From assembly GCF_000317535.1 (NCBI RefSeq), contig NC_019757.1:5421501-5485500 (forward strand): DNA of 64,000 nt. Reading direction: 5' to 3'. The stretch comes from Cylindrospermum stagnale PCC 7417. GTDB taxonomy: Bacteria; Cyanobacteriota; Cyanobacteriia; Cyanobacteriales; Nostocaceae. The notes below the pieces were generated by a model that saw only the letters and a list, made by a program, of their open reading frames with translations, had not been told where the DNA came from and searched no databases. The position numbers were made by a program, and so were the translations under genes. Of the stretch, positions 1 through 10,000 are shown in pieces; the stretch's first letter is position 1; each line of letters begins with the position of its first letter.

Positions 1-903
1 ATCGCTAACAAGCATCTAGGGAAAGGTATCAGCTTAAAACTCGATGGTGCTAAACCCTTATTAGCCCAACTCAAATCTTCCACGCCCTTCACCGCCGCCT
101 TTACCTTCCCCCATGTTAACCAAGACTTGTGGATTCGTTACTGGTTAGCAGCAAGTGGAATCGACCCAGATGCAGATGTCAAATTGCTGACAGTACCTGC
201 GGCGCAAACCGTAGCCAACATGAAAACTGGCACAATGGATGCTTTCAGCACCGGCGACCCCTGGCCATTTCGCCTCGTTAACGACAAAATTGGCTTCATG
301 GCCGCATTAACTGCCGAAATTTGGAAAAATCATCCCGAAGAATATTTTGCTATGAGAGGCGATTGGGTTGACCAAAATCCCAAAGCCACAAAAGCCCTAC
401 TTAAAGGGATCATGGAAGCCCAGCAATGGCTAGATAACTTTGAAAACCGCCAAGAAGCAGCGCAAATTCTGGCTGCTAAAAAGTATTTTAGCTTATCTTC
501 ACCAGAAGTTCTTGCTGACCCATTCCAAGGTAAATATGACATGGGTGATGGTCGCCAAATTGATGATAAATCAATGGCTGCTTATTACTGGAAAGATGAA
601 AAAGGCAGTGTTTCTTATCCTTACCAAAGTCATGATTTGTGGTTTATCACAGAAAACGTGCGCTGGGGATTTTTGCCCAAAGATTATCTAGACAATGGTG
701 CAGCCAAAGCTAAAGAATTAATCAAAAAAGTTAACCGCGAAGATATTTGGAAAGAAGCTGCTAAAGAACTTGGAGTACCTGCTGCTGATATTCCCACCAG
801 TACATCTCGTGGAGTAGAAAGTTTTTTTGATGGGATTAAATTTGACCCTGCGAAGCCAGAAGAATATCTCAAGAATCTGAAAATAAAAAAAGTTGGTGTT
901 TAG
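1..903 (+). CDS. nrtA: Nitrate ABC transporter substrate-binding protein, C-terminal part (starts before the window)
   Basis: The reading frame is open from base 1, so the 5' end and the lipoprotein signal lie upstream. About 300 residues are visible. They match the C-terminal lobe of NrtA/CmpA/SsuA-type solute-binding proteins: FTFPHVNQDLWIRYWLAASG, then TGTMDAFSTGDPWPFR, then SVSYPYQSHDLWF and VRWGFLP. In cyanobacteria NrtA binds nitrate and nitrite and hands them to NrtB. I prefer NrtA over the bicarbonate paralogue CmpA because the phrasing is recalled from NrtA and because NrtC-type and NrtD-type ATPases follow, but the pocket residues lie mostly outside the window. The end is followed by a short TCATTAG repeat and nrtB 51 bp downstream. 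Confidence 0.9.
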   Translation: MANKHLGKGISLKLDGAKPLLAQLKSSTPFTAAFTFPHVNQDLWIRYWLAASGIDPDADVKLLTVPAAQTVANMKTGTMDAFSTGDPWPFRLVNDKIGFMAALTAEIWKNHPEEYFAMRGDWVDQNPKATKALLKGIMEAQQWLDNFENRQEAAQILAAKKYFSLSSPEVLADPFQGKYDMGDGRQIDDKSMAAYYWKDEKGSVSYPYQSHDLWFITENVRWGFLPKDYLDNGAAKAKELIKKVNREDIWKEAAKELGVPAADIPTSTSRGVESFFDGIKFDPAKPEEYLKNLKIKKVGV

Positions 904-954
904 TCATTAGTCATTGGTTATTAGTCATTAGTAAATTTGAGGAGAACAACATCT

Positions 955-1794
955 ATGACATTAGCCCAAAAACGTTCCACAAGTCCTAAATTTGATAATA
1001 GTTTTTTATCAAGTTTGCAAAAGCAATTTCCTAATCTTGTTCCTCCAGTTATTGCGATCCTCATCTTCTTAGCCATTTGGCAACTATTTTCTTGGACTCC
1101 AGGTGCTACACTACCAGGCCCAATAAAAGTTGTTCAAGACACTTGGATCTTGATTTTGTATCCCTTCTACGACAAAGGAGGAACTGACAAAGGTCTTTTT
1201 TGGCAAATCTTAGCCAGTCTGCAACGGGTGGCTATTAGCTATACATTAGCGGCAATTGTTGGTATTGGCTTGGGTGTTTTGATTGGTGTCAATCAAACTA
1301 TGTCAAAGGCTTTAGATCCGCTGTTTCAGTTACTTAGAACTGTACCACCTTTGGCTTGGGTGCCTATTTCCTTAGCAGCTTTACGCCAAAACGAACCAGC
1401 AGCATTATTCGTAATTTTCATCACCGCCATTTGGCCGATTCTAATTAACACTGCGGTAGGTGTAACTCAAATTCCCCAAGATTACAACAACGTTGCTAAA
1501 GTGCTGCAACTAAGCCGGAAAGAGTACTTTTTTAACATTCTCATTCCCTCGGCATTACCCTACATTTTTACTGGGTTAAGAATTGCCATTGGTTTGGCTT
1601 GGTTGGCAATTATTGCAGCGGAAATTGTCATGTCCGGTATTGTAGGAATTGGCTTTTTTATCTGGGATGCTTATCAAAATAACAACGTCAGTGAAGTTAT
1701 TTTAGCTCTAGTTTATATCGGTGTTGTTGGTCTAATACTAGATAAACTCATGGTAGCGCTGCAAAACTGGATTTTACCTACTGAACAAAAATAG
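955..1794 (+). CDS. nrtB: Nitrate ABC transporter permease
   Basis: 279-residue inner-membrane permease of the NrtB/CmpB/SsuC family. It has several hydrophobic segments and the EAA-type cytoplasmic loop (around residues 175-200, with the text LQLSRKEYFFNILIPSALPYIFTG nearby) that docks onto the ATPases. An upstream TTG at 937 stays in frame, but the ATG at 955 is the better start because GAGGAG lies about 10 bases before it and the upstream codons translate that ribosome-binding site. It is part of the nrtABCD operon. Expression is probably driven from an NtcA-type promoter upstream of the window, which cannot be seen here. Confidence 0.93.
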   Translation: MTLAQKRSTSPKFDNSFLSSLQKQFPNLVPPVIAILIFLAIWQLFSWTPGATLPGPIKVVQDTWILILYPFYDKGGTDKGLFWQILASLQRVAISYTLAAIVGIGLGVLIGVNQTMSKALDPLFQLLRTVPPLAWVPISLAALRQNEPAALFVIFITAIWPILINTAVGVTQIPQDYNNVAKVLQLSRKEYFFNILIPSALPYIFTGLRIAIGLAWLAIIAAEIVMSGIVGIGFFIWDAYQNNNVSEVILALVYIGVVGLILDKLMVALQNWILPTEQK

Positions 1795-1799
1795 AGATT

Positions 1800-1966
1800 G
1801 GGTAATGGGTAATGGGTAATGGGTAATGGGTAATAGGTAATGGGTAATGGGTAATTTTTTGAATCCCAAATCCCAAATATCAAATCCTAAATTCAAAATT
1901 CCTAATACCCAATTACCAATTACCAATTACCAATTACCAATCACCAATTACCAATTACCCATTACC
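1800..1966. repeat. Two complementary heptanucleotide arrays in the nrtB-nrtC gap
   Basis: Eight near-perfect copies of GGGTAAT (1800-1855) are followed about 50 bases later by about eight copies of AATTACC or its variants (about 1907-1966). The second array is essentially the complement of the first, so the nrtB-nrtC mRNA could fold into a long hairpin. Short tandem heptamers are typical of Nostocales genomes. Here they fill nearly all of the gap between two co-transcribed genes. Confidence 0.9.
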
Positions 1967-1973
1967 GAATAAT

Positions 1974-3977
1974 ATGTCTATATTTGTTGGCGTTGAGCAA
2001 ATTGATAAAGTTTTTGAATTAACCGGTGGTGGTCAATACATTGCCCTCAAAGGTATTGACTTACAAATTAAAAAAGGCGAATTTGTTTCTTTAATTGGTC
2101 ACTCTGGTTGCGGAAAATCCACTCTTTTAAATATGATCGCCGGCTTGGATTTACCAACAGAAGGTTTGGTGACCTTGGAAGGACAAAGAATCAGCAAACC
2201 AGGGCCAGATAGAATGGTAGTGTTTCAAAATTATTCTCTCTTACCTTGGCGGACAGTCAGAGAAAATATTGCCTTAGCTGTAGATTCAGTCTTAAATGGG
2301 ATGCCGGCAGCAGAACGTAAAGCCATTATCGACAAACATATAGATATGGTGGGTTTGCGTCCCCATGCAGACAAACAACCGGGAATGTTATCGGGTGGAC
2401 AAAAACAACGGGTAGCGATCGCACGCGCTTTGGCAATTCGTCCTAAACTATTACTACTAGACGAACCTTTCGGCGCTTTAGACGCACTGACTCGCGGTAA
2501 CTTGCAAGAACAATTAATGCAAATCTGCGAAGAAAACGAAGTCACAGCAGTGATGGTGACACACGACGTAGACGAAGCCGTTTTGTTATCTGACAGAATT
2601 GTCATGTTAACCAATGGCCCCGAATCGAAAATTGGCGATATTCTCGAAGTTGATATTCCCAGACCCCGCAAACGCATGGAAGTAGTAGAACATCCCAGTT
2701 ACTACAGCTTGCGGAGTGAAATGATTTACTTCCTCAACCAACAAAAGCGCATCAAGAAATTACGGGCGCGGAAAACTGCTGCGGTTGTTCGTCATGGTTT
2801 AGAAAAAGTTAATTTAGACATTGGCTTCTTACCCCTCACCGCTTGCGCCCCCCTAGCTATAGCCAAAGAAAAAGGCTTTTTCATCAAACATGGTTTAGAT
2901 GAAGTCAATTTAGTCCGGGAAAGCAGTTGGCGGGGAATTGTGGATGGGATGACAGGCGGTTATTTAGATGCGGCACAAATGCCATCAGGGATGCCAATGT
3001 GGTTAAGTTTGGGAGGGAATAAAAATGAACCCTTACCCGTTGTCACCGCCCTGACCATGACCCGCAACGGTAACGCCATCACCTTAGCAAAACGCTTTTA
3101 TGATCAAGGTGTCCGCAGTTTATCCGACTTCAAAAATTACCTGATCAAAACCCGCGAACAACAACACAGAATGGGGGTAGTCCATCCAGCATCGATGCAC
3201 AACTTATTGCTACGTTATTGGTTAGCAGCAGGTGGAATTGACCCCGACAGTGATGTGGCGATGAAAAATATCCCCCCTGCCCAGATGGTAGTAGATTTAA
3301 AAGGCGCAACCATTGACGGTTACTGTGTAGGTGAACCTTGGAATTATCGCGCTGCGGTAGAAGGTTCAGGCTTTACAATTGCGACTGATTTAGAAGTTTG
3401 GTTAGGACACCCCGGCAAAGTTTTGGGAGTACGAGAAGATTGGGCAGAAACTTATCCTAATACCCATATTGCTTTAACCAAAGCCTTACTAGAAGCTTGC
3501 CAATATTGTGCAAATCGTGCCAACGCCCAAGAAGTTCGCCAAATTTTAGCAAGTCGGGAATATGTCAGCACAGATATTGACTATATCCAAATTGAAGATG
3601 TTAATGGCGCTACCTGTGACTTAGACCATCCGATGCGAGAGTATGCCCATCACCAATTTTATTCTGAGTCGGCGATTAACCGCCCCAGTCGGACTGAACA
3701 AATTTGGATTATGACTCAATTAGCGCGTTGGGGTGATACTCCCTTCCCCAGAAATTGGGTAGAAATTGTTGAACGAGTTTGTCGAGTTCGTGTTTTTAGT
3801 ACCGCCGCTAGAGAATTGGGTTTAGATATTAGTTACACCCGGCAACCGATTCAACTATTTGATGGTAAACCCTTTAACGCCGATGACCCCATTAGCTATC
3901 TCAACGATTTAGAAATTAAACGCGATTTCTCTATTGCCGAAGTTGTTCTAGATGCACCCAGAAGAACAGCAGCTTAA
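1974..3977 (+). CDS. nrtC: Nitrate ABC transporter ATPase fused to an NrtA-like domain
   Basis: 667 residues, the usual length for cyanobacterial NrtC. The N-terminal ATPase has Walker A GHSGCGKST (residues 42-50), the Q-loop in VVFQNYSLLPWR (about 83-94), signature LSGGQ (139-143), Walker B LLLLDEP (about 159-165) and the H-loop histidine (197). From about residue 275 to the end it carries a domain like NrtA without a signal peptide (MHNLLLRYWLAAGGIDPD and GEPWNYRA motifs). In NrtC that domain is known as a cytoplasmic regulatory domain that mediates ammonium/nitrite control of uptake. It works with NrtD as a heterodimeric ATPase pair. Confidence 0.95.
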   Translation: MSIFVGVEQIDKVFELTGGGQYIALKGIDLQIKKGEFVSLIGHSGCGKSTLLNMIAGLDLPTEGLVTLEGQRISKPGPDRMVVFQNYSLLPWRTVRENIALAVDSVLNGMPAAERKAIIDKHIDMVGLRPHADKQPGMLSGGQKQRVAIARALAIRPKLLLLDEPFGALDALTRGNLQEQLMQICEENEVTAVMVTHDVDEAVLLSDRIVMLTNGPESKIGDILEVDIPRPRKRMEVVEHPSYYSLRSEMIYFLNQQKRIKKLRARKTAAVVRHGLEKVNLDIGFLPLTACAPLAIAKEKGFFIKHGLDEVNLVRESSWRGIVDGMTGGYLDAAQMPSGMPMWLSLGGNKNEPLPVVTALTMTRNGNAITLAKRFYDQGVRSLSDFKNYLIKTREQQHRMGVVHPASMHNLLLRYWLAAGGIDPDSDVAMKNIPPAQMVVDLKGATIDGYCVGEPWNYRAAVEGSGFTIATDLEVWLGHPGKVLGVREDWAETYPNTHIALTKALLEACQYCANRANAQEVRQILASREYVSTDIDYIQIEDVNGATCDLDHPMREYAHHQFYSESAINRPSRTEQIWIMTQLARWGDTPFPRNWVEIVERVCRVRVFSTAARELGLDISYTRQPIQLFDGKPFNADDPISYLNDLEIKRDFSIAEVVLDAPRRTAA

Positions 3978-3999
3978 TCAATTCAAAATTCCAAATTTC

Positions 4000-4104
4000 T
4001 CGTTCCCATACTCTGTATGGGAATGAATTATGGAAGGCTCTGCCTTCCGCGACACCAGAGGCAGAGCCTCTTGATAGCATTCCCAGTCTGAGACTGGGAA
4101 CGAG
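4000..4104. repeat. Imperfect inverted repeat between nrtC and nrtD
   Basis: The outer arms CTCGTTCCCA and TGGGAACGAG are complementary. Inside lie two further small palindromes: the two halves of a TCCCATACTCTGTATGGGA-like hairpin, and GGCTCTGCC/GGCAGAGCC. The layout of nested hairpins of about 105 bp resembles the non-coding palindromic elements scattered through cyanobacterial genomes. It has no coding content and sits between two genes of one operon, so it may affect mRNA stability. Confidence 0.8.
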
Positions 4105-4144
4105 ATAAGCGAGATAATTCAAAACTCAAAACTCAAAATTAAAA

Positions 4145-4987
4145 ATGCAAAACCGTAACTTGAGAACTACCAACACCGCTACAAGCACAATCAGCCGTCA
4201 GCCTTTCCTTGAAATTAAGGACGTTTGCAAAGTTTATCCCACCAAGAAAGGGCCATTTACCGTCCTTGATGGTGTTAACCTCAACGTTGAAAAAGGTGAA
4301 TTTCTTTGCGTTATCGGCCATTCTGGTTGCGGTAAATCGACGCTGTTAAATATGGTTTCTGGTTTTAACTTCCCCACCACTGGACAAGTGCTGTTAGAAG
4401 GAGAACCAATTACTAAGCCTGGCCCTGATAGGATGGTGGTTTTCCAAAACTATGCGTTATTACCTTGGCGGACTGCGTTTGAAAATATCTACTTGGCTGT
4501 AAATGCTGTTTATCCAACCAAACCAGAAGCCGAAAAACGGGCAATTGTCCGGGATCATTTGGCAATGGTGGGTTTGGGTGATGCTATGGAAAAGAAGCCC
4601 ATGCAAATGTCTGGGGGGATGAGACAACGAGTTTCTATCGCCCGTGCTTTGGCTATTCGTCCGAAAGTGTTGATTTTAGATGAACCTTTTGGGGCGTTGG
4701 ATGCGATTACTAAGGAAGAATTACAGGAAGAATTGCTGAAAATTTGGGGTGATAATCGTTGTACTGTGCTGATGATTACCCATGATATTGATGAGGCGCT
4801 GTTTTTGGCAGATAAATTGGTGATGATGACCAATGGCCCTCATGCGAAAATTGGGGAAGTGATGGAAATTCCGTTTGCCAGACCACGCGATCGCACCCGC
4901 ATTATGGAAGATCCTCAATATTACCAACTGCGGAACTATGCGTTAGACTTCTTGTTTAACCGCTTTGCCCATGATGATGTAGGTTAA
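4145..4987 (+). CDS. nrtD: Nitrate ABC transporter ATPase
   Basis: 280-residue single-domain ABC ATPase. Walker A GHSGCGKST is at residues 58-66, the Q-loop in VVFQNYALLPWR about 98-109, the signature reads MSGGM (155-159) instead of LSGGQ, Walker B is VLILDEP, and the H-loop is in MITHDIDEA. It pairs with NrtC on the cytoplasmic face of NrtB. No narB (nitrate reductase) follows, unlike the usual nirA-nrtABCD-narB order in Nostoc relatives; the next gene is an unrelated methyltransferase 164 bp away. Confidence 0.93.
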   Translation: MQNRNLRTTNTATSTISRQPFLEIKDVCKVYPTKKGPFTVLDGVNLNVEKGEFLCVIGHSGCGKSTLLNMVSGFNFPTTGQVLLEGEPITKPGPDRMVVFQNYALLPWRTAFENIYLAVNAVYPTKPEAEKRAIVRDHLAMVGLGDAMEKKPMQMSGGMRQRVSIARALAIRPKVLILDEPFGALDAITKEELQEELLKIWGDNRCTVLMITHDIDEALFLADKLVMMTNGPHAKIGEVMEIPFARPRDRTRIMEDPQYYQLRNYALDFLFNRFAHDDVG

Positions 4988-5151
4988 TATACTTGGGGCG
5001 AACCACTGTTCGCCCGGACATCAAGGGAAAAATTGAGATTTTCAAGAACCGTCTACCTTTGCTGTTAGCATTCAATTAGCGATCGCTCTCTATCAGGCAG
5101 TGATGCTAGGATCTTGATAGGTTTTGCAAATCTCTAATAAATTAAATTTTT

Positions 5152-6069
5152 ATGGCAGTGCCTCAAAACACAATCTGGGACAATTTTTTATCGCCTGTGG
5201 TGCGTCTTTTGATTGATGAAGAGGCGTTGAAACGTTATGCGCTGAGTATTGACTGGGAGCAAGAAAGCGATCGCATCCGCAGCAATGATGTCACAGTTCC
5301 CAACTACTACAGCAGCCAAAACTTTCACGGCATTGAGGGCGGATATCTCAACTCCAGTGCGGCGGTTTCCTACGATCCGATTACTCAATACTTTGTACCA
5401 CCGAATGAAACCTGGGTACGTCAGGCTTTGATTGATGCGATCAAAGTCCAACCACGACGCATACTTGATTTAGGTTGTGGCACAGGTTCCACTACCTTGA
5501 TGTTAAAGCAGGCTTTCCCCCAAGCAGAAGTGATCGGTTTGGATTTATCACCTTATATGCTGGTAAGGGCAGAAGATAAAGCCAAAACTGCTGGTTTAGA
5601 TATCTGCTGGCAACATGGCAATGCCGAAACAACAGGCTTGGAGGATGCTACATTCGATTTAGTGACAGCTTCTTTGCTATTTCACGAAACACCCGCTACG
5701 GTAACTCAGGCAATTTTGCGAGAAAGTTTCCGGTTGTTAGCGGTGGGTGGGCAAATATTGATGCTCGATGGTAATCAGAAAACCCTACGTCAAGTAGAAA
5801 TGCTCAATGATGTTTTTGAGGAGCCTTATCTTCGTGAATATGCTGCTGGTAGCGTGGATGCAAGTATGGGTGCAGCCGGGTTTGCAGCAGTGCGAACCCA
5901 GGATATTTGGTGGATACATCAGCTAACTAGCGGTGTGAAACCAATACCCGCAGCAGATGCGAGAAATCAAAAAAATTTCCAGATGTCCGCTCCCAGATCA
6001 ACAGAGACCACAATAGATAATAATGATTTGGAGGGTGTTGGGTCTCCAGCTTTTGGCGTAGTGGTATGA
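5152..6069 (+). CDS. Class I SAM-dependent methyltransferase
   Basis: 305 residues. Motif I is ILDLGCGTGSTTLML (about residues 104-118). An acidic residue ends strand 2 (VIGLDLS), and motif IV is in FDLVTASLLFHE. The N-terminal 90 residues are an extension without recognised motifs, and the last 40 are low-complexity and probably disordered. The substrate cannot be told from sequence. The stop overlaps the start of the HAD gene by four bases (ATGA), which implies translational coupling. No obvious tie to the nitrate genes upstream, from which it is separated by 164 bp. Confidence 0.8.
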   Translation: MAVPQNTIWDNFLSPVVRLLIDEEALKRYALSIDWEQESDRIRSNDVTVPNYYSSQNFHGIEGGYLNSSAAVSYDPITQYFVPPNETWVRQALIDAIKVQPRRILDLGCGTGSTTLMLKQAFPQAEVIGLDLSPYMLVRAEDKAKTAGLDICWQHGNAETTGLEDATFDLVTASLLFHETPATVTQAILRESFRLLAVGGQILMLDGNQKTLRQVEMLNDVFEEPYLREYAAGSVDASMGAAGFAAVRTQDIWWIHQLTSGVKPIPAADARNQKNFQMSAPRSTETTIDNNDLEGVGSPAFGVVV

Positions 6070-6815
6070 GTTTAAAGGCAGTTCTATTTGATTTTAATGG
6101 CGTCATCATTAAAGATGAACCAATCCATCTGCATTTGATAGATGAGATTCTGATTCAGGAAAATCTCCAGCCCCAACGGGTAAATGAGCGCCAAGCTGCT
6201 CTCGGACGTAGCGATCGCGCTTGTTTTCAACAGCTACTGGCTAATCGGGGCCGCGTAGTCAGCGAAGACTATTTATCTCTGTTGCTCAACCGCAAGGCCG
6301 AGGCTTATGTGCTGGAACTAGAGAAAATGGAAAAACTGCCTTTGTATCCGGGTGTAGAGGATTTAATCTATCAAGTGCGATCGCGCAGCGTCTCCGCAGA
6401 TTCGCACCCTCTGAAGTTGGGATTAGTTAGTGGTGCTTTTCGCCAAGAAATAGAACTGGTACTGAATCGCGCCAAACTAGCTGAATACTTTAAAATTATT
6501 GTCGCGGGCGATGACATCACCACCAGTAAACCAGAACCTGAGGGTTATCTGCTGGCAGTGGAACGCTTCAATCAAGCATATCCTGATTTAAATCTCCAAC
6601 CACAAGAATGTCTAGCAATTGAAGATACCCCTGCTGGTATCGAAGCAGCAAAAAGCGCTCGAATGCAGGTGGTGGGTGTAGCGAATACTTACCCATTTCA
6701 CATGCTTCAGCGCTGCTGTAACTGGACTGTGGATTATCTGACTGATTTGGATTTAGATTGGGTGCAGCAAGTCTATTCTCAAAAAGACTCCCAGCTGGCA
6801 TTATCTGAGTGTTAG
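6066..6815 (+). CDS. HAD-superfamily hydrolase (CbbY / beta-phosphoglucomutase-like)
   Basis: 249 residues with a helical cap, subfamily IA. Motif I reads LFDFNGVIIKDEP, so the nucleophile Asp9 is present but the usual second Asp is Asn11. Motif II is GLVSG, the motif III lysine lies in TSKPEPEGY, and motif IV is CLAIEDTPAG. The likely activity is phosphatase or phosphomutase on a small sugar phosphate; the Asn may change the acid/base step. Residues about 105-117 (RSRSVSADSHPLK) look like the translation of a small repeat containing GCGCAGCGTCTCCGC inserted in frame between helix and strand. It is translationally coupled to the methyltransferase. Confidence 0.8.
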   Translation: MSLKAVLFDFNGVIIKDEPIHLHLIDEILIQENLQPQRVNERQAALGRSDRACFQQLLANRGRVVSEDYLSLLLNRKAEAYVLELEKMEKLPLYPGVEDLIYQVRSRSVSADSHPLKLGLVSGAFRQEIELVLNRAKLAEYFKIIVAGDDITTSKPEPEGYLLAVERFNQAYPDLNLQPQECLAIEDTPAGIEAAKSARMQVVGVANTYPFHMLQRCCNWTVDYLTDLDLDWVQQVYSQKDSQLALSEC

Positions 6816-6846
6816 AATGTTATATGGCAGTCAGATTACTGCATAA

Positions 6847-6919
6847 GGGGAATTAGCTCAGTTGGTAGAGTGCTGCGATCGCACCGCAGAGGTCAGGGAT
6901 TCGAGCTCCCTATTCTCCA
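6847..6919 (+). tRNA. tRNA-Ala (anticodon CGC)
   Basis: Full cloverleaf: acceptor GGGGAAT pairs with ATTCTCC including the G3-U70 pair that is the alanine identity element. The D arm is GCTC/GAGT. The anticodon stem is CTGCG/CGCAG with loop ATCGCAC, giving CGC at 34-36 (codon GCG). The T arm is AGGGA/TCCCT with loop TTCGAGC, and the discriminator is A73. CCA is not encoded. A HIP1 octamer GCGATCGC overlaps the anticodon stem and loop. A T-rich tract follows at once. Confidence 0.95.
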
Positions 6920-7034
6920 TTTTTGTACATTCGCAAATTATGTCGTTTTCCCAAACTCGCATCGTTTGTCATTGAAGTCATATTTTTGCTTTGTCTTGGT
7001 TAAGGTTACAGTAATTCCCGTGTGATTCCCTTAC

Positions 7035-10000
7035 TTACACCGCCCATTTGACACCTTTACTAGCATGGTCATAAATTAAATCGAACACGGTGTCACATTT
7101 AGACTTAAACAACACTCGGTCATAGCTTACAGGCAGGTTTTTATCTAAAACTGCTTCAACTGCGGACTTCACCTTGCCCTGACTTTGCATATCTTTATAC
7201 CAGTCTTGGACTAATACTTTTGGCTGTTCTGCTGTCAAACGATGCAAGAGAGACTGTGCTGCTAACTTGACTTTTTGGGTTTCATCAGCAGTCATTTTGT
7301 CTTTCTTGAGCAAATCAAATAGTTCCAGTTCGTCTTCTGTCAACCCTTCCCGAATATGCCGTTGGGCTTCTTCCTTCAAGTTTTCGGTAAAATTTACCAG
7401 GGCTTCGTAGTAGTTATCAGTTGATGAACCACCAGCGTTGTATTTGTCAATGATTGCTTGTAACCTTTGGGCAAAGTCGGTGCGGGTGGTGTTTTGCTGA
7501 ATCATTTTGTTCAGTTTGTCTTCAATAAAACTCCTTAAATCGGTAATTTCAATATTTTTATAGGGTTTGTGGCTAAATTCGGCTTTTAGTTGCTCGAAGT
7601 TGATTTTACTTAAATCCCAAATTTGGCTCGTCTCGATAATGTTGTATTCTGCACTATATTCTTTAGTGGTAAACCCTTGATTATCAGCAACTACGCTTTC
7701 ATCTAGCAGTTCAGCAATTTTTAAACTTGCACTATCAATATCTTTGCGTTCAATGATGCTATCAATTACCCCGCGCAGATATTGGAAGATGAAAACCAGT
7801 GGACGTGGTTGCTTGATTATCTCTGGTTTACAGGCTTCATAGAGTGAGGTAATGGTATTTTGATAGACAAAAAATGCTTTACGCCATTCATCTTTTTGCA
7901 GTAGGGTGTCAGCAAACTGGTTCAATTGCCCTAATTTCTGGAAAGTTTCCTGAATTTTGAGGATACTTTCTAAATCAATCCCCAGTTCCCGACAAAAATT
8001 CAACCCTTGGGCGATCGCATCATCCAGTAACTCAAACAGGTTAGACTTTTCTTGAATGGGTGAGTCTTCCTTCTCTCCATCATCGCCCAAAGCGTAATCT
8101 GCCAAGGCTTGCTTCATGTTGCGGAAGACGTTGTAATAATCAATAATTTCGCCGTTGGTTTTGGTGACGTTGTTAATCTGATATGAGGTGACGCGGTTCG
8201 CACGGGCGATAGTTTGCATCAGCGTGTGGTCTTTCATCGGCTTGTCAAGGTAAAGCGTCGAGAGAGTGGGCGCATCAAAACCCGTCAGCCACATGGCGCA
8301 GACAAACACCAACCGCAAGGGATTTTCCGCATCTTTAAACTGATACTCGATATCATGCCCCTGTGCATCAACTGCATTCATTCGTTCTCGGTGGGGTTTA
8401 ATATCAAGTCCTTGTTTCGCAAATTTTTCAACTTCGCTTTCGCTTCCTTCCAGACTAATCACCACAGCCATCTGGGTTTCTCGCATAAATTCGAGAATCT
8501 TTTTCAAGCGAACTTTCTCAATGTCATTAGCAGATTTTTTAATTCTTCCCAGCAGGTTTTTAATTTCTGCTTTCCAGTGATACTGTACTTTGTCGTACAT
8601 TTTCACCGCAGTGAATTTATCAAGAGAAACTACTAAGCCTTTACCAAGATAGCCACGACGGGGAAAGTGGTAAGCAATATCTTTAGCGATTGTCTCTAAC
8701 CTATCATCGCGTTTTATTACCTCGGTTTCACGGGCAAATTTCCTCTCTAGCTTGGCTTGCTGGGTGTCATCAAGGTTTTCATCTTCGAGTATTTGGTAAA
8801 ATTCCTCGCTTAAATCCTCGTTTTGAATTAGTACCTCTGGTACTCGCTTCTGGTAAAACAGGGGGACGGTTGCGCCATCGTCTACTGACTGAGAAAAGTT
8901 ATACTCACTGACGTAATCGCCAAACCATTCGCTAGTCTTGCGTTTTTTACCTAATAGGGGTGTACCTGTAAAGGCGAGATAATTGGCATGGGGTAAACCT
9001 GCCCGCATATTTTCCGCTAAGGTTTTATACTGGGTGCGGTGTGCTTCATCGACAATTACAATGATGTCGTTGCGATCGCTCAATAGTGGATACTTTTTAC
9101 CCTTCTCGTAGCGGAACTTTTGAATCAGGGTAAAGACAATACGCTTGTTGAGCGAGAGAAAATCCCGCATCTGTTTACTGTTTTTAGGTTGGGCTGCTTC
9201 GCTCTTTTTGACGGTTTCGGTGTTTAAGAAATTGCGGTAAATCTGCCCATCTAAATCGTCGCGGTCGGTAATGATGACAAAGGTAAAATTGCCCGTGAGC
9301 TTGCGGAAAATCTTCCGAGCATAAAAAATCATCGAAAAGCTTTTACCAGAGCCTTGTGTGTGCCAGAAAACTCCTAATTTACCCTGTTTTTCTTCCCGGT
9401 GGTCGAAGGCATCAATAGCGCGATTCACACCGATGAATTGGTGGTTTTGGGCGATGATTTTCTGAGTCTCTTTGTGGTAGAGAATAAAATTTTCGATGTA
9501 GTCCAGTACTTTAGAAGGGTGACAAAGCCCGTCTATGGCTAGTTCTAGGCTAGTACCAGATTCTTGAATCTGCTGACGATCTATTTTTTCCTTTTCATCT
9601 TCCACCCGCAGCCAGTTAAAAAAGTGTTCCCACTCTGCGGTAAAACTGCCGATTTTGGTTTCTAGGGCGTTGGAAAGAATGCAGAAGGCGTTGGTGAGAA
9701 AGAGTTGGGGAATATCTTTTTTGTAGTTGCTGAGGTTGTCGTCAAAGGCTGTTTGCAGTTTGATGTTGGAGTTCTTCAGTTCGATGAAGACAAGGGGTAA
9801 ACCGTTGATATATAGCAGGATATCAGGACGGCGATAGTTTCTTTCTCCTTGAATCCAAAGTTGAGAAACGGCTAAATATTCATTATTTCCGTTTGTACTC
9901 AAGTCGTTAAAATCTATCACGCGCACTTTCCCGTGTTCGGTTCTACCTTGGGCGTTTTCATACTCAATGGGGATACCGTCACGAATTAGCCTGTCTATTT

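Noticed and set aside
937-954. TTG start for nrtB
   Set aside because: It would translate the GAGGAG ribosome-binding site; the ATG at 955 has proper spacing.
1800-1966. Regular repeats resembling a CRISPR array
   Set aside because: The unit is a 7-bp tandem repeat without spacers, and no cas genes are present.
2231-2677. 148-codon minus-strand ORF in nrtC
   Set aside because: Mirror of the ABC ATPase core; serine-rich shadow translation.
8214-8636. 140-codon plus-strand ORF inside hsdR
   Set aside because: Antisense shadow of the conserved HsdR motor domain, with no ribosome-binding site and biased composition.
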